From NCBI RefSeq assembly GCF_000828055.2, contig NZ_CP010523.2, positions 5,332,001 to 5,396,000 on the forward strand: 64,000 bases of DNA, read 5' to 3'. The notes beneath the pieces are model-generated. The model was not told the origin of the DNA, made no database searches, and worked only from the letters and a program-made list of their open reading frames with translations. The DNA comes from Klebsiella variicola. GTDB taxonomy: Bacteria > Pseudomonadota > Gammaproteobacteria > Enterobacterales > Enterobacteriaceae. Each line of letters starts with the position of its first letter. The stretch's first letter is position 1. The position numbers were made by a program, and so were the translations under genes. Shown here one piece after another: positions 1 through 10,224 of this stretch.

Positions 1-203
1 CGGTCCAGCTCGCCGCGGTCGCAGATATCCACCTGTTCAAAGGCGAAACGCGCATCCTGCGCCACTGGCGCCAGCGACATTAAATTGCCGGCATAGGTCA
101 GTTTATCCACCACCACTACGCGATCGGCGGTGTGCTGGATAATCTCCCGCACCACCGCCGAACCAATAAAGCCCGCGCCGCCGGTGACCAGAATGGTTCT
201 CAC
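1..203 (-). CDS. rffG: dTDP-glucose 4,6-dehydratase, 5' fragment
   Basis: The first 67 codons of an extended short-chain dehydrogenase are read from a GTG start at 203; the rest lies outside the window. The N-terminus carries the Rossmann NAD motif TGGAGFIGS at residues 8-16, followed by [13 protein letters not shown], typical of RmlB/RffG dTDP-glucose 4,6-dehydratases. The enzyme makes dTDP-4-keto-6-deoxyglucose for the Fuc4NAc sugar of enterobacterial common antigen. The GTG start overlaps the wecC stop by four bases, implying translational coupling. RffG rather than RmlB is chosen from position directly after wecC. Confidence 0.9.
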   Translation of the reverse strand, partial: MRTILVTGGAGFIGSAVVREIIQHTADRVVVVDKLTYAGNLMSLAPVAQDARFAFEQVDICDRGELD

Positions 204-1462
204 CGCCACACTCCTTTGGTGTCGATGATATACGCCTGGGTGACGCTATCGCCGCTAACGGCTTTAAATTCATTATGATCGACCAGCATCACCAGCACAT
301 CGGCGCTGGCCAGCGCCGCATCGAGGGTCGCCAGCGTACACAGTCCATCGAGTTTCTTCGGCAGCGCGTGAATGTTGGGCTCAACCACCTGCGTCGTGCC
401 GCTGTGCCAGCGGGCAATCTGCGCGGCAATTTCCATCGCCGGGCTTTCGCGCAGGTCGTCAATATTCGGTTTAAAAGCGAGGCCAAAACAGGCGATCGTC
501 AGTTCGCTGGCCCGTTTGTTGGTGGCATTCAGGCAGTCCGCGACCTGCGCTTTCACCTGTTCGATAACCCATTCCGGCTTATGGTCGTTGACCTCGCGAG
601 CGGTGCGGATCAGACGCGCCTGCTGCGGGTTTTGCGCCACGATAAACCACGGGTCGACGGCGATGCAGTGGCCGCCGACGCCCGGGCCCGGCTGCAGGAT
701 ATTGACGCGCGGATGGCGGTTTGCCAGGCGGATCAGCTCCCAGACGTTAATGCCCTGGTCGGCGCAAATCAGCGACAGTTCGTTGGCAAAGGCGATGTTG
801 ACGTCGCGGAAGCTGTTTTCCGTCAGCTTACACATCTCGGCGGTGCGCGAGTTGGTCACCACGCATTCGCCTTCGAGGAAGATTTTATACAGCTCGCTGG
901 CGCGCGCCGAGCAGACCGGCGACATGCCGCCGATAACGCGATCGTTTTTAATCAGCTCGACCATCACCTGACCGGGCAATACCCGCTCCGGGCAGTAGGC
1001 GATATTCACGTCAGCGGCGTCGCCCGCCTGCTGAGGGAAGCTGAGATCCGGGCGCATCTCCGCCAGCCAGCCGGCCATCTGCTCAGTCGAACCCACCGGC
1101 GAGGTGGACTCCAGGATCACCAGTGACCCTTTCTTTAACGTCGGCGCAATGGATTTAGCGGCCGACTCGACAAACACCATATCCGGCTCGTGGCGATCTT
1201 TAAACGGCGTCGGCACGGCAATCAGGTAGGCATCCGCCTCCACCGGGGTGGTGGTGGCGCTTAAATAACCCTGTTCGACCGCGGTCTTCACCACGCTCGC
1301 CAGATCCGGCTCCACGATATGAATCTCTCCACGGTTAATGGTCTCCACGGCATGTTGATTAACATCAACGCCGACCACCCGCTTCTGCCGGGAGGCGAAC
1401 GCGGCAGCGGTTGGCAGCCCGATATAGCCAAGGCCAATCACTGAAATGGTAGAAAAACTCAT
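200..1462 (-). CDS. wecC: UDP-N-acetyl-D-mannosamine dehydrogenase
   Basis: 420-residue cytosolic NAD-dependent enzyme that oxidises UDP-ManNAc to UDP-ManNAcA, the uronic acid of enterobacterial common antigen (ECA). The Rossmann motif GLGYIGLP is at residues 10-17 and the catalytic cysteine is Cys266 in [13 protein letters not shown], both diagnostic of the UDP-glucose/GDP-mannose dehydrogenase family. Length equals the E. coli protein. The start overlaps the wecB stop by four bases and the stop overlaps rffG, so this is a tightly coupled polycistronic unit. Long open frames on the opposite strand are coding shadows. Confidence 0.97.
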   Translation of the reverse strand: MSFSTISVIGLGYIGLPTAAAFASRQKRVVGVDVNQHAVETINRGEIHIVEPDLASVVKTAVEQGYLSATTTPVEADAYLIAVPTPFKDRHEPDMVFVESAAKSIAPTLKKGSLVILESTSPVGSTEQMAGWLAEMRPDLSFPQQAGDAADVNIAYCPERVLPGQVMVELIKNDRVIGGMSPVCSARASELYKIFLEGECVVTNSRTAEMCKLTENSFRDVNIAFANELSLICADQGINVWELIRLANRHPRVNILQPGPGVGGHCIAVDPWFIVAQNPQQARLIRTAREVNDHKPEWVIEQVKAQVADCLNATNKRASELTIACFGLAFKPNIDDLRESPAMEIAAQIARWHSGTTQVVEPNIHALPKKLDGLCTLATLDAALASADVLVMLVDHNEFKAVSGDSVTQAYIIDTKGVWR

Positions 1463-2589
1463 AACGTTACCTGATTATTTTTAAGTGCAGACAAAATTCG
1501 ACGACATGCTTCACCATCGCCATAGGGATTATGCGCGCGGCTCATCGCCTGGTATGCGGCATCATCCTGCAGCAGTCGCGTGACTTCCGCCACGATGCGC
1601 TGGCTGTCGGTGCCGACCAGGCACACGGTGCCAGCGGCCACCGCTTCCGGACGTTCGGTCATATCGCGCATGACCAGTACCGGTTTCCCGAGAGAAGGGG
1701 CCTCTTCCTGAATGCCGCCGGAATCGGTCAGGATCAGCCAGGCCCGATCCATCAGCCAGACGAACGGCAGGTAGTCCTGCGGTTCAATCAACATCACATT
1801 GTCAATATGACCTAGAATACGATTCACCGGCTCGCTGACGTTAGGATTCAGGTGAACCGGATAGACAATCTGCACCTCAGGGTGGGTATGGGCTATCTCC
1901 GCCAGCGCCTGGCAGATCTGTTCAAAGCCGAGCCCAAAGCTTTCCCGCCGGTGGCCGGTAACCAGAATCATCTTTTTACCGTGGCTAATGAAAGGATAGC
2001 GCTGCAGCAGGGTCTCCCGTAGCGCTTCATCACCCAGAACCCGATCCCGCACCCAGAACAGGGCGTCAATGACCGTATTCCCGGTGACCGTGATGCGACT
2101 GTCGGCAATATTTTCCCGTAGCAGGTTCTGCCGCGAGGTTTCCGTGGGGGCGAAATGGTATGTCGCCAGATGGCCGGTCAACGTACGGTTGCCTTCTTCC
2201 GGCCACGGCGAACTTAAATCGCCAGTGCGCAGGCCGGCCTCTACGTGGCCCACCGGTATCCGCTGATAAAACGCCGCCAGGCTCGCCGCCATGGTGGTCG
2301 TGGTATCGCCATGCACCAGCACCACGTCGGGTTTAAACGACTCCAGCACCGGCTTCAGCCCCTCAAGGATGCGACAGGTGATCTCGGTCAGCCCCTGCCC
2401 CGGCTTCATGATGTTGAGATCGTAGTCCGGGACAATAGAGAAAAGTTTCAACACCTGATCGAGCATCTCCCGATGCTGCGCGGTCACGCATACTTTCGCC
2501 TCAAAATGAGGATCCTTTGCCAGCGCATGGACCAGAGGCGCCATCTTGATGGCTTCCGGCCTCGTGCCAAATACAGTTAGTACTTTCAC
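1459..2589 (-). CDS. wecB: UDP-N-acetylglucosamine 2-epimerase (non-hydrolysing)
   Basis: 376 residues, the family's usual length. Interconverts UDP-GlcNAc and UDP-ManNAc, supplying the substrate of the adjacent dehydrogenase WecC for ECA synthesis. Visible family motifs are [12 protein letters not shown] at residues 8-19, [16 protein letters not shown] near residue 93, [11 protein letters not shown] near 115 and the nucleotide-binding [21 protein letters not shown] near 288. The gene lies 56 bases after wzzE and overlaps wecC by four bases, matching the conserved E. coli order. Confidence 0.97.
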   Translation of the reverse strand: MKVLTVFGTRPEAIKMAPLVHALAKDPHFEAKVCVTAQHREMLDQVLKLFSIVPDYDLNIMKPGQGLTEITCRILEGLKPVLESFKPDVVLVHGDTTTTMAASLAAFYQRIPVGHVEAGLRTGDLSSPWPEEGNRTLTGHLATYHFAPTETSRQNLLRENIADSRITVTGNTVIDALFWVRDRVLGDEALRETLLQRYPFISHGKKMILVTGHRRESFGLGFEQICQALAEIAHTHPEVQIVYPVHLNPNVSEPVNRILGHIDNVMLIEPQDYLPFVWLMDRAWLILTDSGGIQEEAPSLGKPVLVMRDMTERPEAVAAGTVCLVGTDSQRIVAEVTRLLQDDAAYQAMSRAHNPYGDGEACRRILSALKNNQVTL

Positions 2590-2645
2590 ATCGATTCTCT
2601 TCGATTAGGCGATGAAGGTCATCTGCCCTTCACCACAGGCCGCAA

Positions 2646-3692
2646 TCACAGGACACGACGACGTGATAACGCCACGCCTGCGCCGATGAGCGCACCCACA
2701 ATCCCCCACATCACCATCAGAAATACACGGCGCGGGCTATCGCGTTTTACAGGTTCTTCCGGCGTCCGCAAATACCGGTAAGTCTGAAAACGCGGATCTA
2801 ACGTTGGACCGACGTTCAACGTGCTCAGCATGGCGCGGTTCTGGTCGTAATCGAGGTCATATTCCGGCCCGACGGCCTGCAGGTTTTCCAGCCTGGCCTG
2901 CAGCATCGGCCTGCCCAATAAAAATAGCTCTGAATCCGGCAACTGATCGGCAGGAACATCCGTTTCGCTGCGTGAAATATTGTGCTGCTGGGCCACCTTC
3001 AGCGCCTGCTCCACACTATGCGTCCGACGGTTGAAGATGGCCTCGGCCACCTCTTCCTGGCGCTTCACCTGCGCTTTCATTTGCACGGTCCGCGCCGCCC
3101 AGGCGCCTTTGAGTTCGTCATTAAGATGGCCTGCCGCCCGCTGGCTGGCGAAAGCCACATACTGACGCAACAGATTATTGGCATCCTGCCCGGTCTCGGC
3201 GGTCAGTTTGACGCTGTCGTTAATGCTCTTGGCCGCATCGCCTGGCATAAACTGGATATTGTTAATCAGGTCATCCAGCATCGCCGCATCCGCGCGGGCA
3301 TTACCCGACTGACGCTGCTTGTAGTAGTCCGTTTGTAGCCAGAAATCGCGCCGGGTATCCCAGGAGGCCAGCTGCATGATGAACTCTTTATACGCTTCAT
3401 CCATGGCGGAAGGCTGATCGACCGAGGCAAGGTCGGCTTTAATGTCCAGATTGCGTAAGAACTGCTGCTGGGAATAGTACCCCCCCAACATATTGACAGT
3501 AGGCCGATCGGTGATCGCCGTGGCGCTCCACTCCTGGCGAGCAAAAAAGGTATATACCAGCACGATGGCGGCGAAGAGTACGGCGCCGCCGACTATCCAG
3601 CCTTTTCCTGCCCATAAAGCGCGAAACAGCCCGCGAATATCCAGCTCGTTCTCAACGTTCACTGCTTGTGCTCCCGGTAATGGTTGAGTCAT
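2646..3692 (-). CDS. wzzE: ECA polysaccharide chain-length regulator WzzE
   Basis: 348-residue inner-membrane polysaccharide co-polymerase that sets the modal length of ECA chains made by the Wzx/Wzy pathway. A first membrane segment lies at about residues 31-52 and a second near the C-terminus (about 322-342, with VMWGIVGALIGAGVAL); the region between is periplasmic and helix-rich. The ATG at 3692 is preferred to the in-frame GTG just before it because it gives the E. coli-like N-terminus MTQPLPG. The 13-base gap after wecA argues for co-transcription. Confidence 0.95.
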   Translation of the reverse strand: MTQPLPGAQAVNVENELDIRGLFRALWAGKGWIVGGAVLFAAIVLVYTFFARQEWSATAITDRPTVNMLGGYYSQQQFLRNLDIKADLASVDQPSAMDEAYKEFIMQLASWDTRRDFWLQTDYYKQRQSGNARADAAMLDDLINNIQFMPGDAAKSINDSVKLTAETGQDANNLLRQYVAFASQRAAGHLNDELKGAWAARTVQMKAQVKRQEEVAEAIFNRRTHSVEQALKVAQQHNISRSETDVPADQLPDSELFLLGRPMLQARLENLQAVGPEYDLDYDQNRAMLSTLNVGPTLDPRFQTYRYLRTPEEPVKRDSPRRVFLMVMWGIVGALIGAGVALSRRRVL

Positions 3693-3705
3693 CACATCCC
3701 CAGCT

Positions 3706-4809
3706 TTACTTGGTTAGTTTCGGATTATTGCCGCTGTGTCGCCGAATTCTGCGTCTGATGCGCTTAACCAGGCGCGCCACTTTCCAGGCGCGCTTAATAC
3801 AGTAGCCATAAAGGAAGAAGGCTACCAAAAAGAGAATTAACATCACCCATTCCGGCACAATGCGGGTGTATTCCGCCGCGACGCCAACCAGCGCCAGCAG
3901 GGCGGCGGCCAGGGTAATCAGGACGAACGCCTGACGGGAAGTAAAGCCGGCGCGCATGATCAAATGATGAATATGCTGACGGTCCGGAGAGAAAGGACTC
4001 ATGCCTTTGCGCAGGCGGCGATACATAATCGCCACCATGTCCATCAACGGGATAGCGATAATCCACAGCGCGGTCACCGGGCTAATGGGATGTGTTTTAC
4101 CTTGCGTGGTTTCCAGCAGGATCCAGATAATGGTGAAGCCAATCATCGTGCTGCCGGCGTCACCCATAAAGACTTTATAGCGGCGGCCGAGGGCGCCAAG
4201 ATTGAGAAGAATATAGGGCAGAATGGCGGCGATCATCGCGAAACACCACATCGCCAGGCTGTACTGACCATCAAACCAGAGGATGATCCCAGTCGCCGCA
4301 AAGGAGACCGATGACAGACCGCCGAGCAGGCCGTCGATCCCGTCGACCATGTTAAACGCATTGATGGCGGCCCACACGGCAAACAGCGTCAGGAAGAAGC
4401 CGAAAGGCCCCAGCACCAGCTCCCACGAGCCAAAAATAAAGCCGAGACTACTCAGATGCAGATTCCCTGCCATCATCATAATCACGGCGATCGCAGCCTG
4501 TATGACTGCGCGAATTTTCACGCTGATATCGAAGCGATCGTCAAGCGCGCCAACCAGCACCAATACCCCCGCGCAGGCCAGATACAGCGAGGCGTGAGGA
4601 ATATAATAATCGGCGATGGCGAAAGTAAAACAGATGCCTGCATAAACTGAGATACCACCGACCAACGGAATCAACCCCTGATGCCGTTTGCGATAGTTTG
4701 GTTTATCCACCAACCCGATCTTTTTTGCCACTTTCCGCGCGACAAAAATAAAGAGGGTCGTGAATAAGAAAATACTGATTAATTCAGTAATAGCAGTGAG
4801 TAAATTCAC
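3706..4809 (-). CDS. wecA: UDP-GlcNAc:undecaprenyl-phosphate GlcNAc-1-phosphate transferase
   Basis: Polytopic inner-membrane enzyme that starts ECA (and many O-antigen) lipid-linked intermediates by moving GlcNAc-1-P to undecaprenyl phosphate. Family motifs are GALDDRFD, NAFNMVDGIDGLLGG, MGDAGS and the cytoplasmic SPDRQHIHHLIMRAGF loop; about eleven hydrophobic segments are visible and the C-terminus is strongly basic. The GTG at 4809 is chosen because it gives the 367 residues of the E. coli protein, which also uses GTG; a longer frame to 4863 lacks similarity. It is the first gene of the ECA operon, about 240 bases beyond rho and after the rho terminator. Confidence 0.95.
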   Translation of the reverse strand: MNLLTAITELISIFLFTTLFIFVARKVAKKIGLVDKPNYRKRHQGLIPLVGGISVYAGICFTFAIADYYIPHASLYLACAGVLVLVGALDDRFDISVKIRAVIQAAIAVIMMMAGNLHLSSLGFIFGSWELVLGPFGFFLTLFAVWAAINAFNMVDGIDGLLGGLSSVSFAATGIILWFDGQYSLAMWCFAMIAAILPYILLNLGALGRRYKVFMGDAGSTMIGFTIIWILLETTQGKTHPISPVTALWIIAIPLMDMVAIMYRRLRKGMSPFSPDRQHIHHLIMRAGFTSRQAFVLITLAAALLALVGVAAEYTRIVPEWVMLILFLVAFFLYGYCIKRAWKVARLVKRIRRRIRRHSGNNPKLTK

Positions 4810-5006
4810 AACGCATGTGCTCTCAGCATAGTTAATCCGGGAAGTATAGCGATGATGCCCCAACTCCAGAAGGGGAAAAGCAGAACATTACAAATTTATT
4901 GTATAGATTTTAGTCTGTTAAAGCTGTCTCCGCCTGCTATCCGGCGCCATTATACGACAACTTTCGTCCCGCTTTCTCTGTCTCTGGATCATACAAACCC
5001 AAAAAT

Positions 5007-5031
5007 GAAAACGCCACGCAAAGGCGTGGCG
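5007..5031 (-). terminator. Rho-independent terminator after rho
   Basis: An inverted repeat (ACGCCACGC / GCGTGGCGT, loop AAAG) lies just past the rho stop codon. On the minus strand it is followed by a T run, the form of an intrinsic terminator. It separates rho from the ECA operon, although read-through into wecA is possible. Confidence 0.8.
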
Positions 5032-5049
5032 TTTTTGGCTTTTTTTACC

Positions 5050-6309
5050 TTACGAGCGCTTCATCATATCGAAGAAGTCATCATTCGTCTTGGTCATCGC
5101 CAGCTTGTTAATGAGGAATTCCATTGCATCGATCTCACCCATCGGATGAATAATTTTGCGCAGGATCCACATTTTCTGCAGCTCTTCCTGAGTGGTGAGC
5201 AGTTCTTCTTTACGGGTACCGGAACGGTTGTAATCGATAGCCGGGAAGACGCGTTTTTCGGCAATCTTACGAGAGAGGTGCAGCTCCATGTTACCGGTGC
5301 CTTTAAACTCTTCGTAGATCACTTCGTCCATTTTGGAGCCGGTGTCAATCAGCGCCGTGGCGATGATGGTCAGGCTGCCGCCCTCTTCGACGTTACGTGC
5401 CGCACCGAAGAAACGCTTCGGACGGTGCAGGGCGTTGGCGTCCACACCACCTGTCAGGACTTTACCAGAAGCCGGTACCACGGTGTTGTAGGCTCGCGCC
5501 AGACGAGTAATGGAGTCGAGCAGGATGATAACGTCTTTCTTGTGTTCAACCAGACGTTTTGCTTTCTCGATAACCATCTCGGCAACCTGCACGTGGCGGG
5601 ATGCCGGCTCGTCAAAGGTGGAAGCAACCACTTCACCTTTCACCAGACGCTGCATCTCGGTCACTTCTTCTGGACGTTCGTCGATCAGCAGCACCATCAG
5701 CACGCAGTCCGGGTGGTTGTAAGCGATGCTCTGCGCGATGTTCTGCAGCAGCATCGTTTTACCGGCTTTCGGCGGCGCGACAATCAGACCACGCTGGCCG
5801 CGGCCAATCGGGGAGGCCAGATCCAGTACGCGAGCGGTTAAGTCTTCGGTAGAACCGTTACCACGTTCCATACGCAGGCGAGAATTCGCGTGCAGCGGCG
5901 TTAAGTTCTCGAACAGGATCTTGTTACGCGCGTTTTCCGGCTTGTCGTAGTTAACTTCGTTAACTTTCAACAGTGCAAAGTAACGCTCACCCTCTTTCGG
6001 AGGACGAATCTTACCGGAAATGGTGTCACCAGTGCGAAGGTTGAAACGGCGGATTTGGCTGGGGGATACGTAGATGTCGTCAGGGCCGGCGAGGTAGGAG
6101 CTGTCTGCGGAGCGGAGGAATCCAAATCCATCCTGCAGTATCTCCAGTACGCCGTCGCCAAAGATATCTTCGCCACTCTTCGAATGCTGCTTGAGGATGG
6201 CAAAAATAATATCCTGCTTACGCATACGAGCCAGGTTTTCCAGCCCCATATTTTCGCCGAGAGTAATCAGCTCAGAAACCGGCGTATTCTTTAATTCGGT
6301 AAGATTCAT
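5050..6309 (-). CDS. rho: transcription termination factor Rho
   Basis: Hexameric RNA helicase that terminates transcription at rut sites. The start at 6309 gives 419 residues beginning [14 protein letters not shown], the same length as E. coli Rho; a longer in-frame extension upstream is the leader region. Visible elements are the RNA-binding cold-shock-like domain (about residues 50-115), the Walker A motif APPKAGKT near 178, Walker B VIILLDS near 260, the Q-loop GKVLTGG near 283 and the conserved C-terminus. The 340-base gap to trxA holds the leader peptide rhoL, consistent with the known autogenous attenuation of rho. Confidence 0.98.
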   Translation of the reverse strand: MNLTELKNTPVSELITLGENMGLENLARMRKQDIIFAILKQHSKSGEDIFGDGVLEILQDGFGFLRSADSSYLAGPDDIYVSPSQIRRFNLRTGDTISGKIRPPKEGERYFALLKVNEVNYDKPENARNKILFENLTPLHANSRLRMERGNGSTEDLTARVLDLASPIGRGQRGLIVAPPKAGKTMLLQNIAQSIAYNHPDCVLMVLLIDERPEEVTEMQRLVKGEVVASTFDEPASRHVQVAEMVIEKAKRLVEHKKDVIILLDSITRLARAYNTVVPASGKVLTGGVDANALHRPKRFFGAARNVEEGGSLTIIATALIDTGSKMDEVIYEEFKGTGNMELHLSRKIAEKRVFPAIDYNRSGTRKEELLTTQEELQKMWILRKIIHPMGEIDAMEFLINKLAMTKTNDDFFDMMKRS

Positions 6310-6395
6310 AGTGGTGTGGGTTCTTAAACTCGGGGTAAATCTCGAACTTAATGTTGTGAATGGTATGGCAGGAACATCCATGCCTGTTAGCGGCT

Positions 6396-6497
6396 TCATC
6401 TCGTGTCTGTACGTTGCCTGGTCACAGGAAAGAACGCAGAACTGAAACGACAAGACGGAATGAGTGATAAGCCCGGAATTATTAGCCTCACGCGCAT
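6396..6497 (-). CDS. rhoL: rho operon leader peptide RhoL
   Basis: A 33-codon frame in the rho leader, from ATG at 6497 to TGA at 6396. The C-terminal part reads [20 protein letters not shown], closely matching the end of the 33-residue E. coli RhoL recalled from memory, while the first ten residues differ. Position (87 bases upstream of rho) and identical length support the call. In E. coli the leader takes part in autogenous control of rho; the same role here is inferred. Confidence 0.85.
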   Translation of the reverse strand: MRVRLIIPGLSLIPSCRFSSAFFPVTRQRTDTR

Positions 6498-6585
6498 CGT
6501 CTGCGGGACGCTTTGGGTAAAACAAGATTCAAACAATAGGTATGTTTAAAACGAAGTCTGTGGATTAACTTAGCACGACTCCTGC

Positions 6586-6628
6586 CGGGCGTCCAGAGTT
6601 CCGCAAAAAATAGGAATCTGGACGCCGG
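6586..6628. repeat. inverted repeat between trxA and rho
   Basis: Two near-perfect arms, GGCGTCCAGA at 6588-6597 and TCTGGACGCC at 6617-6626, are separated by 19 bases that include an A6 run. The repeat begins about 14 bases past the trxA stop. The fold is stable, but there is no T run after either arm, so it could be a 3'-end stabilising hairpin or a terminator with an unusual loop. Confidence 0.6.
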
Positions 6629-6641
6629 ACCAGCAATTCGC

Positions 6642-6971
6642 TTACGCCAGGTTGGCGTCGAGGAACTCTTTCAGCTGACCCTTGGACAGTGCGCCAACTT
6701 TAGTGGCCGCCACTTCGCCGTTTTTGAACAGCAGCAGGGTTGGGATACCGCGAATGCCGTATTTCGGCGCGGTGCCCGGGTTCTGGTCGATGTTCAGCTT
6801 AGCTACGGTCAGTTTGCCCTGATACTCTTCAGCGATCTCATCCAGAATCGGGGCGATCATTTTGCACGGACCACACCACTCTGCCCAGAAATCGACGAGG
6901 GTCAGCCCGTCAGCCTTGAGTACGTCCGAGTCAAAACTGTCGTCAGTCAGGTGAATAATTTTATCGCTCAT
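6642..6971 (-). CDS. trxA: thioredoxin 1
   Basis: 109-residue cytosolic dithiol oxidoreductase reduced by thioredoxin reductase; it reduces ribonucleotide reductase, methionine sulfoxide reductase and others. The active site WCGPC occupies residues 32-36 with redox cysteines 33 and 36, and the cis-proline is in [11 protein letters not shown] at 6971 is chosen ([11 protein letters not shown]), matching the E. coli start; an in-frame ATG four codons upstream is weaker. It is upstream of rho on the same strand and divergent from rhlB. Confidence 0.98.
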   Translation of the reverse strand: MSDKIIHLTDDSFDSDVLKADGLTLVDFWAEWCGPCKMIAPILDEIAEEYQGKLTVAKLNIDQNPGTAPKYGIRGIPTLLLFKNGEVAATKVGALSKGQLKEFLDANLA

Positions 6972-7312
6972 ATTTAACTCCACAGGAATAAGCCTGGTGT
7001 GTTGGTGTCGTAGCCATCAACGACGTGCTGCGGCTACGTTATGCACGCTATTCTTCAGGATACCTCAATTCTCTGGGCTGCCAACTGGCGCAATCCATCA
7101 TGGACTCGCCTGTTGACGCCAGGGTGCCCGAACGCGAACTGCATGCTGCAGATTTATCGCTCCCGACTCGCTTAGTAGTCTAAGCTATCCTGGATTCGTT
7201 CAGTTACCGTAGACGTACCTTGAATAATTTCGTACACCGCCAACGAAAGGTTGACGTTATTTCACCGGATACGCTTTCTTAATGCAATAGTTAGCTGATA
7301 TTCTACCACACT
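6972..7312. other. trxA-rhlB divergent intergenic region
   Basis: A 341-base gap between the divergent trxA and rhlB start codons. It must carry both promoters and 5' leaders. No convincing small gene, tRNA or strong hairpin was seen. I could not place either promoter with confidence. Confidence 0.5.
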
Positions 7313-8578
7313 ATGAGCAAAACACATTTAACAGAACAGAAGTTTTCCGACTTCGCCCTGCACCCGGCAGTCATTGAAGCCCTTGAAAAGAAAGGGTTTC
7401 ATAATTGCACACCCATTCAGGCCCTCGCCCTTCCGCTGACGCTGGAAGGCCGCGATGTCGCCGGGCAGGCGCAAACCGGTACCGGTAAAACGATGGCGTT
7501 CCTGACGTCAACGTTTCATTATCTTCTCTCTCACCCGGCTATCGCCGATCGCCAGGTTAACCAACCGCGCGCGCTAATTATGGCACCAACGCGTGAACTG
7601 GCGGTACAGATCCACGCGGATGCTGAACCGCTGGCGCAGGCCACCGGTCTGAAGCTGGGTCTGGCTTACGGCGGCGACGGCTACGACAAGCAGCTGAAAG
7701 TGCTGGAAAGCGGTGTCGATATTCTTATCGGTACCACTGGTCGTCTGATCGATTACGCGAAACAGAACCACATTAACCTCGGCGCCATTCAGGTCGTCGT
7801 ACTGGACGAAGCCGATCGCATGTACGATCTCGGCTTTATTAAAGATATCCGTTGGCTGTTCCGCCGCATGCCGCCGGCGACGCAGCGCCTGAACATGCTG
7901 TTCTCCGCGACTCTTTCTTATCGCGTTCGCGAACTGGCGTTCGAGCAGATGAACAACGCCGAATATGTCGAAGTGGAACCGGAACAGAAAACGGGCCACC
8001 GTATTAAAGAAGAGCTGTTCTACCCTTCCAACGAAGAAAAAATGCGCCTGCTGCAGACGCTGCTGGAAGAAGAGTGGCCCGATCGCGCCATCATCTTCGC
8101 CAACACCAAGCACCGTTGTGAAGATATCTGGGGTCATCTCGCCGCTGACGGCCATCGTGTAGGTCTGCTGACCGGCGACGTGGCGCAGAAAAAGCGTCTG
8201 CGTATTCTCGACGAATTTACTCGTGGCGATCTCGATATTCTGGTCGCAACTGACGTTGCTGCGCGCGGCTTACATATTCCGGCCGTGACCCACGTCTTTA
8301 ACTACGATCTGCCGGACGACTGCGAAGATTACGTTCACCGCATCGGCCGCACCGGCCGCGCTGGCGCCAGCGGCAACTCTATCAGCCTCGCCTGCGAAGA
8401 GTACGCGCTGAACCTGCCGGCAATCGAAACCTATATTGGTCACTCGATCCCGGTCAGTAAGTACAACCCGGACGCGCTGATGACCGACCTGCCTAAGCCG
8501 CTGCGTCTGACCCGTGCGCGCCCAGGCAACGGCCCGCGCCGCAACGGTCCACCGCGCAATCGTCGTCGTTCAGGTTAA
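7313..8578 (+). CDS. rhlB: ATP-dependent RNA helicase RhlB (degradosome)
   Basis: 421-residue DEAD-box helicase that unwinds structured RNA in the RNase E degradosome. Motifs in order: Q motif region [11 protein letters not shown], Walker A AQTGTGKT at residues 53-60, PTRELA, DEAD box [13 protein letters not shown] near 162, SAT (FSATLS) near 198, ARGLHIP and [10 protein letters not shown]. The tail after about residue 395 is rich in Arg/Pro/Gly, as in E. coli RhlB, and is the likely RNA- and RNase E-interacting end. Length equals the E. coli protein. Divergent from trxA and followed by gppA. Confidence 0.97.
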   Translation: MSKTHLTEQKFSDFALHPAVIEALEKKGFHNCTPIQALALPLTLEGRDVAGQAQTGTGKTMAFLTSTFHYLLSHPAIADRQVNQPRALIMAPTRELAVQIHADAEPLAQATGLKLGLAYGGDGYDKQLKVLESGVDILIGTTGRLIDYAKQNHINLGAIQVVVLDEADRMYDLGFIKDIRWLFRRMPPATQRLNMLFSATLSYRVRELAFEQMNNAEYVEVEPEQKTGHRIKEELFYPSNEEKMRLLQTLLEEEWPDRAIIFANTKHRCEDIWGHLAADGHRVGLLTGDVAQKKRLRILDEFTRGDLDILVATDVAARGLHIPAVTHVFNYDLPDDCEDYVHRIGRTGRAGASGNSISLACEEYALNLPAIETYIGHSIPVSKYNPDALMTDLPKPLRLTRARPGNGPRRNGPPRNRRRSG

Positions 8579-8696
8579 GAAATCTATGCCATACGCTCAA
8601 TCATTCAGAATCAGCCAGGGCGACCTTCCTCTGGCAACCCGCTCAGTGATGTGGACCGGGCCTAAACGCTCCGCCAACCAGGGAGCCTTCTGAACG

Positions 8697-10205
8697 ATGA
8701 AGAGTATGAGCTCCACCTCGCTGTATGCCGCCATTGATTTGGGTTCCAACAGTTTCCATATGTTGGTGGTGCGCGAGGTGGCGGGCAGCATCCAGACGCT
8801 GAGCCGTATTAAGCGTAAGGTTCGTCTGGCCGCCGGTCTGAATAGCGACAACACGCTCTCCGCGGAAGCGATGGAGCGCGGCTGGCAGTGCTTACGCCTG
8901 TTTGCCGAACGCCTGCAGGATATTCCACCGACGCAAATCCGCGTCGTGGCCACCGCCACGCTACGTCTTGCCGTCAATGCAGAGGAGTTTCTGGCGAAAG
9001 CGCAAGAGATCCTCGGCACACCAGTGCAGGTGATCAGCGGCGAAGAAGAAGCGCGCCTGATTTACCAGGGTGTCGCCCACACCACCGGCGGCGCCGATCA
9101 GCGTCTGGTGGTCGATATCGGCGGCGCCAGCACCGAGCTGGTGACCGGCACCGGTGCGCAAACGACCTCGCTGTTCAGTCTGTCGATGGGCTGTGTGACC
9201 TGGCTTGAACGCTATTTTGCCGACCGTAGCCTGACGAAAGAGAATTTCGATCTCGCCGAAGCGGCCGCGCGCGAGGTGTTATTACCCATCGCCGATGTGC
9301 TGCGCTATCACGGATGGAAAGTGTGCGTCGGCGCTTCCGGCACCGTTCAGGCGCTGCAGGAAATTATGATGGCGCAGGGGATGGATGAACGCATCACCCT
9401 CGCCAAACTCCAGCAGCTTAAACAGCGCGCCATCCAGTGCGGACGTCTGGAAGAGCTGGAGATCGAAGGCTTAACCCTTGAGCGGGCGCTGGTGTTCCCG
9501 AGCGGGCTGGCGATCCTGATCGCTATCTTCAGCGAACTGAATATTCAGTGTATGACCCTGGCAGGCGGCGCGTTACGCGAAGGTCTGGTATACGGCATGC
9601 TGCATCTCTCTGTCGAACAGGACATCCGCAGCCGCACCCTGCGCAATATTCAGCGCCGTTTTATGATCGACACCGAGCAGGCCCAGCGCGTCGCCAGTCT
9701 GGCCAGCCATCTGCTCAGTCAGCTGGATGGCAGCTGGGAGCTGGACCCGCTGAGCCGCGATTTACTCCTCAGCGCCTGCTCGCTGCATGAAATTGGGCTG
9801 AGTGTGGATTTCAAGCGCGCGCCGCAGCACGCGGCTTATCTGGTCAATAACCTCGACCTGCCCGGCTTTACCCCGGCGCAGAAGAAGTTGATTGCCACGC
9901 TGCTCCTGAATCAGACCAACGCCATCGACCTGTCTTCGCTTCATCAGCAGAATGCGGTCCCGCCGCGAGTGGCCGAACATCTGTGTCGCCTGCTGCGACT
10001 GGCGATCCTGTTTGCCAGCCGGCGGCGCGACGATTTGTTGCCGGCCATTCAGTTGGCCGCTCACGACGACCAGTTAACGCTGACGCTGCCGGAGAACTGG
10101 CTGGCTGAACATCCGCTTGGCCGGGAAATGGTCGATCAGGAGTGTCAATGGCAAAGCTACGTCCACTGGACGCTACGGGTCATCAGCGGCGATACGCCAA
10201 GATAA
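8697..10205 (+). CDS. gppA: guanosine-5'-triphosphate,3'-diphosphate pyrophosphatase
   Basis: 502-residue exopolyphosphatase/GppA family enzyme that converts pppGpp to ppGpp and can hydrolyse polyphosphate. The phosphate-binding [17 protein letters not shown] is near the N-terminus, the [11 protein letters not shown] region near residue 117, the second phosphate loop [10 protein letters not shown] near 140, and a C-terminal HD-like helical domain follows from about residue 310. An ATG three codons downstream is an alternative start. In E. coli gppA and rep are neighbours; here a three-gene cassette separates them. Confidence 0.95.
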   Translation: MKSMSSTSLYAAIDLGSNSFHMLVVREVAGSIQTLSRIKRKVRLAAGLNSDNTLSAEAMERGWQCLRLFAERLQDIPPTQIRVVATATLRLAVNAEEFLAKAQEILGTPVQVISGEEEARLIYQGVAHTTGGADQRLVVDIGGASTELVTGTGAQTTSLFSLSMGCVTWLERYFADRSLTKENFDLAEAAAREVLLPIADVLRYHGWKVCVGASGTVQALQEIMMAQGMDERITLAKLQQLKQRAIQCGRLEELEIEGLTLERALVFPSGLAILIAIFSELNIQCMTLAGGALREGLVYGMLHLSVEQDIRSRTLRNIQRRFMIDTEQAQRVASLASHLLSQLDGSWELDPLSRDLLLSACSLHEIGLSVDFKRAPQHAAYLVNNLDLPGFTPAQKKLIATLLLNQTNAIDLSSLHQQNAVPPRVAEHLCRLLRLAILFASRRRDDLLPAIQLAAHDDQLTLTLPENWLAEHPLGREMVDQECQWQSYVHWTLRVISGDTPR

Positions 10206-10224
10206 TATCCAGCCAGGAGGGCGG

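Noticed and set aside
4852..5841. Long plus-strand open frame opposite rho (329 codons)
   Set aside because: It lies antisense to the highly conserved rho gene, has no recognisable family or ribosome site, and is low-complexity in the way of a GC-rich shadow frame.
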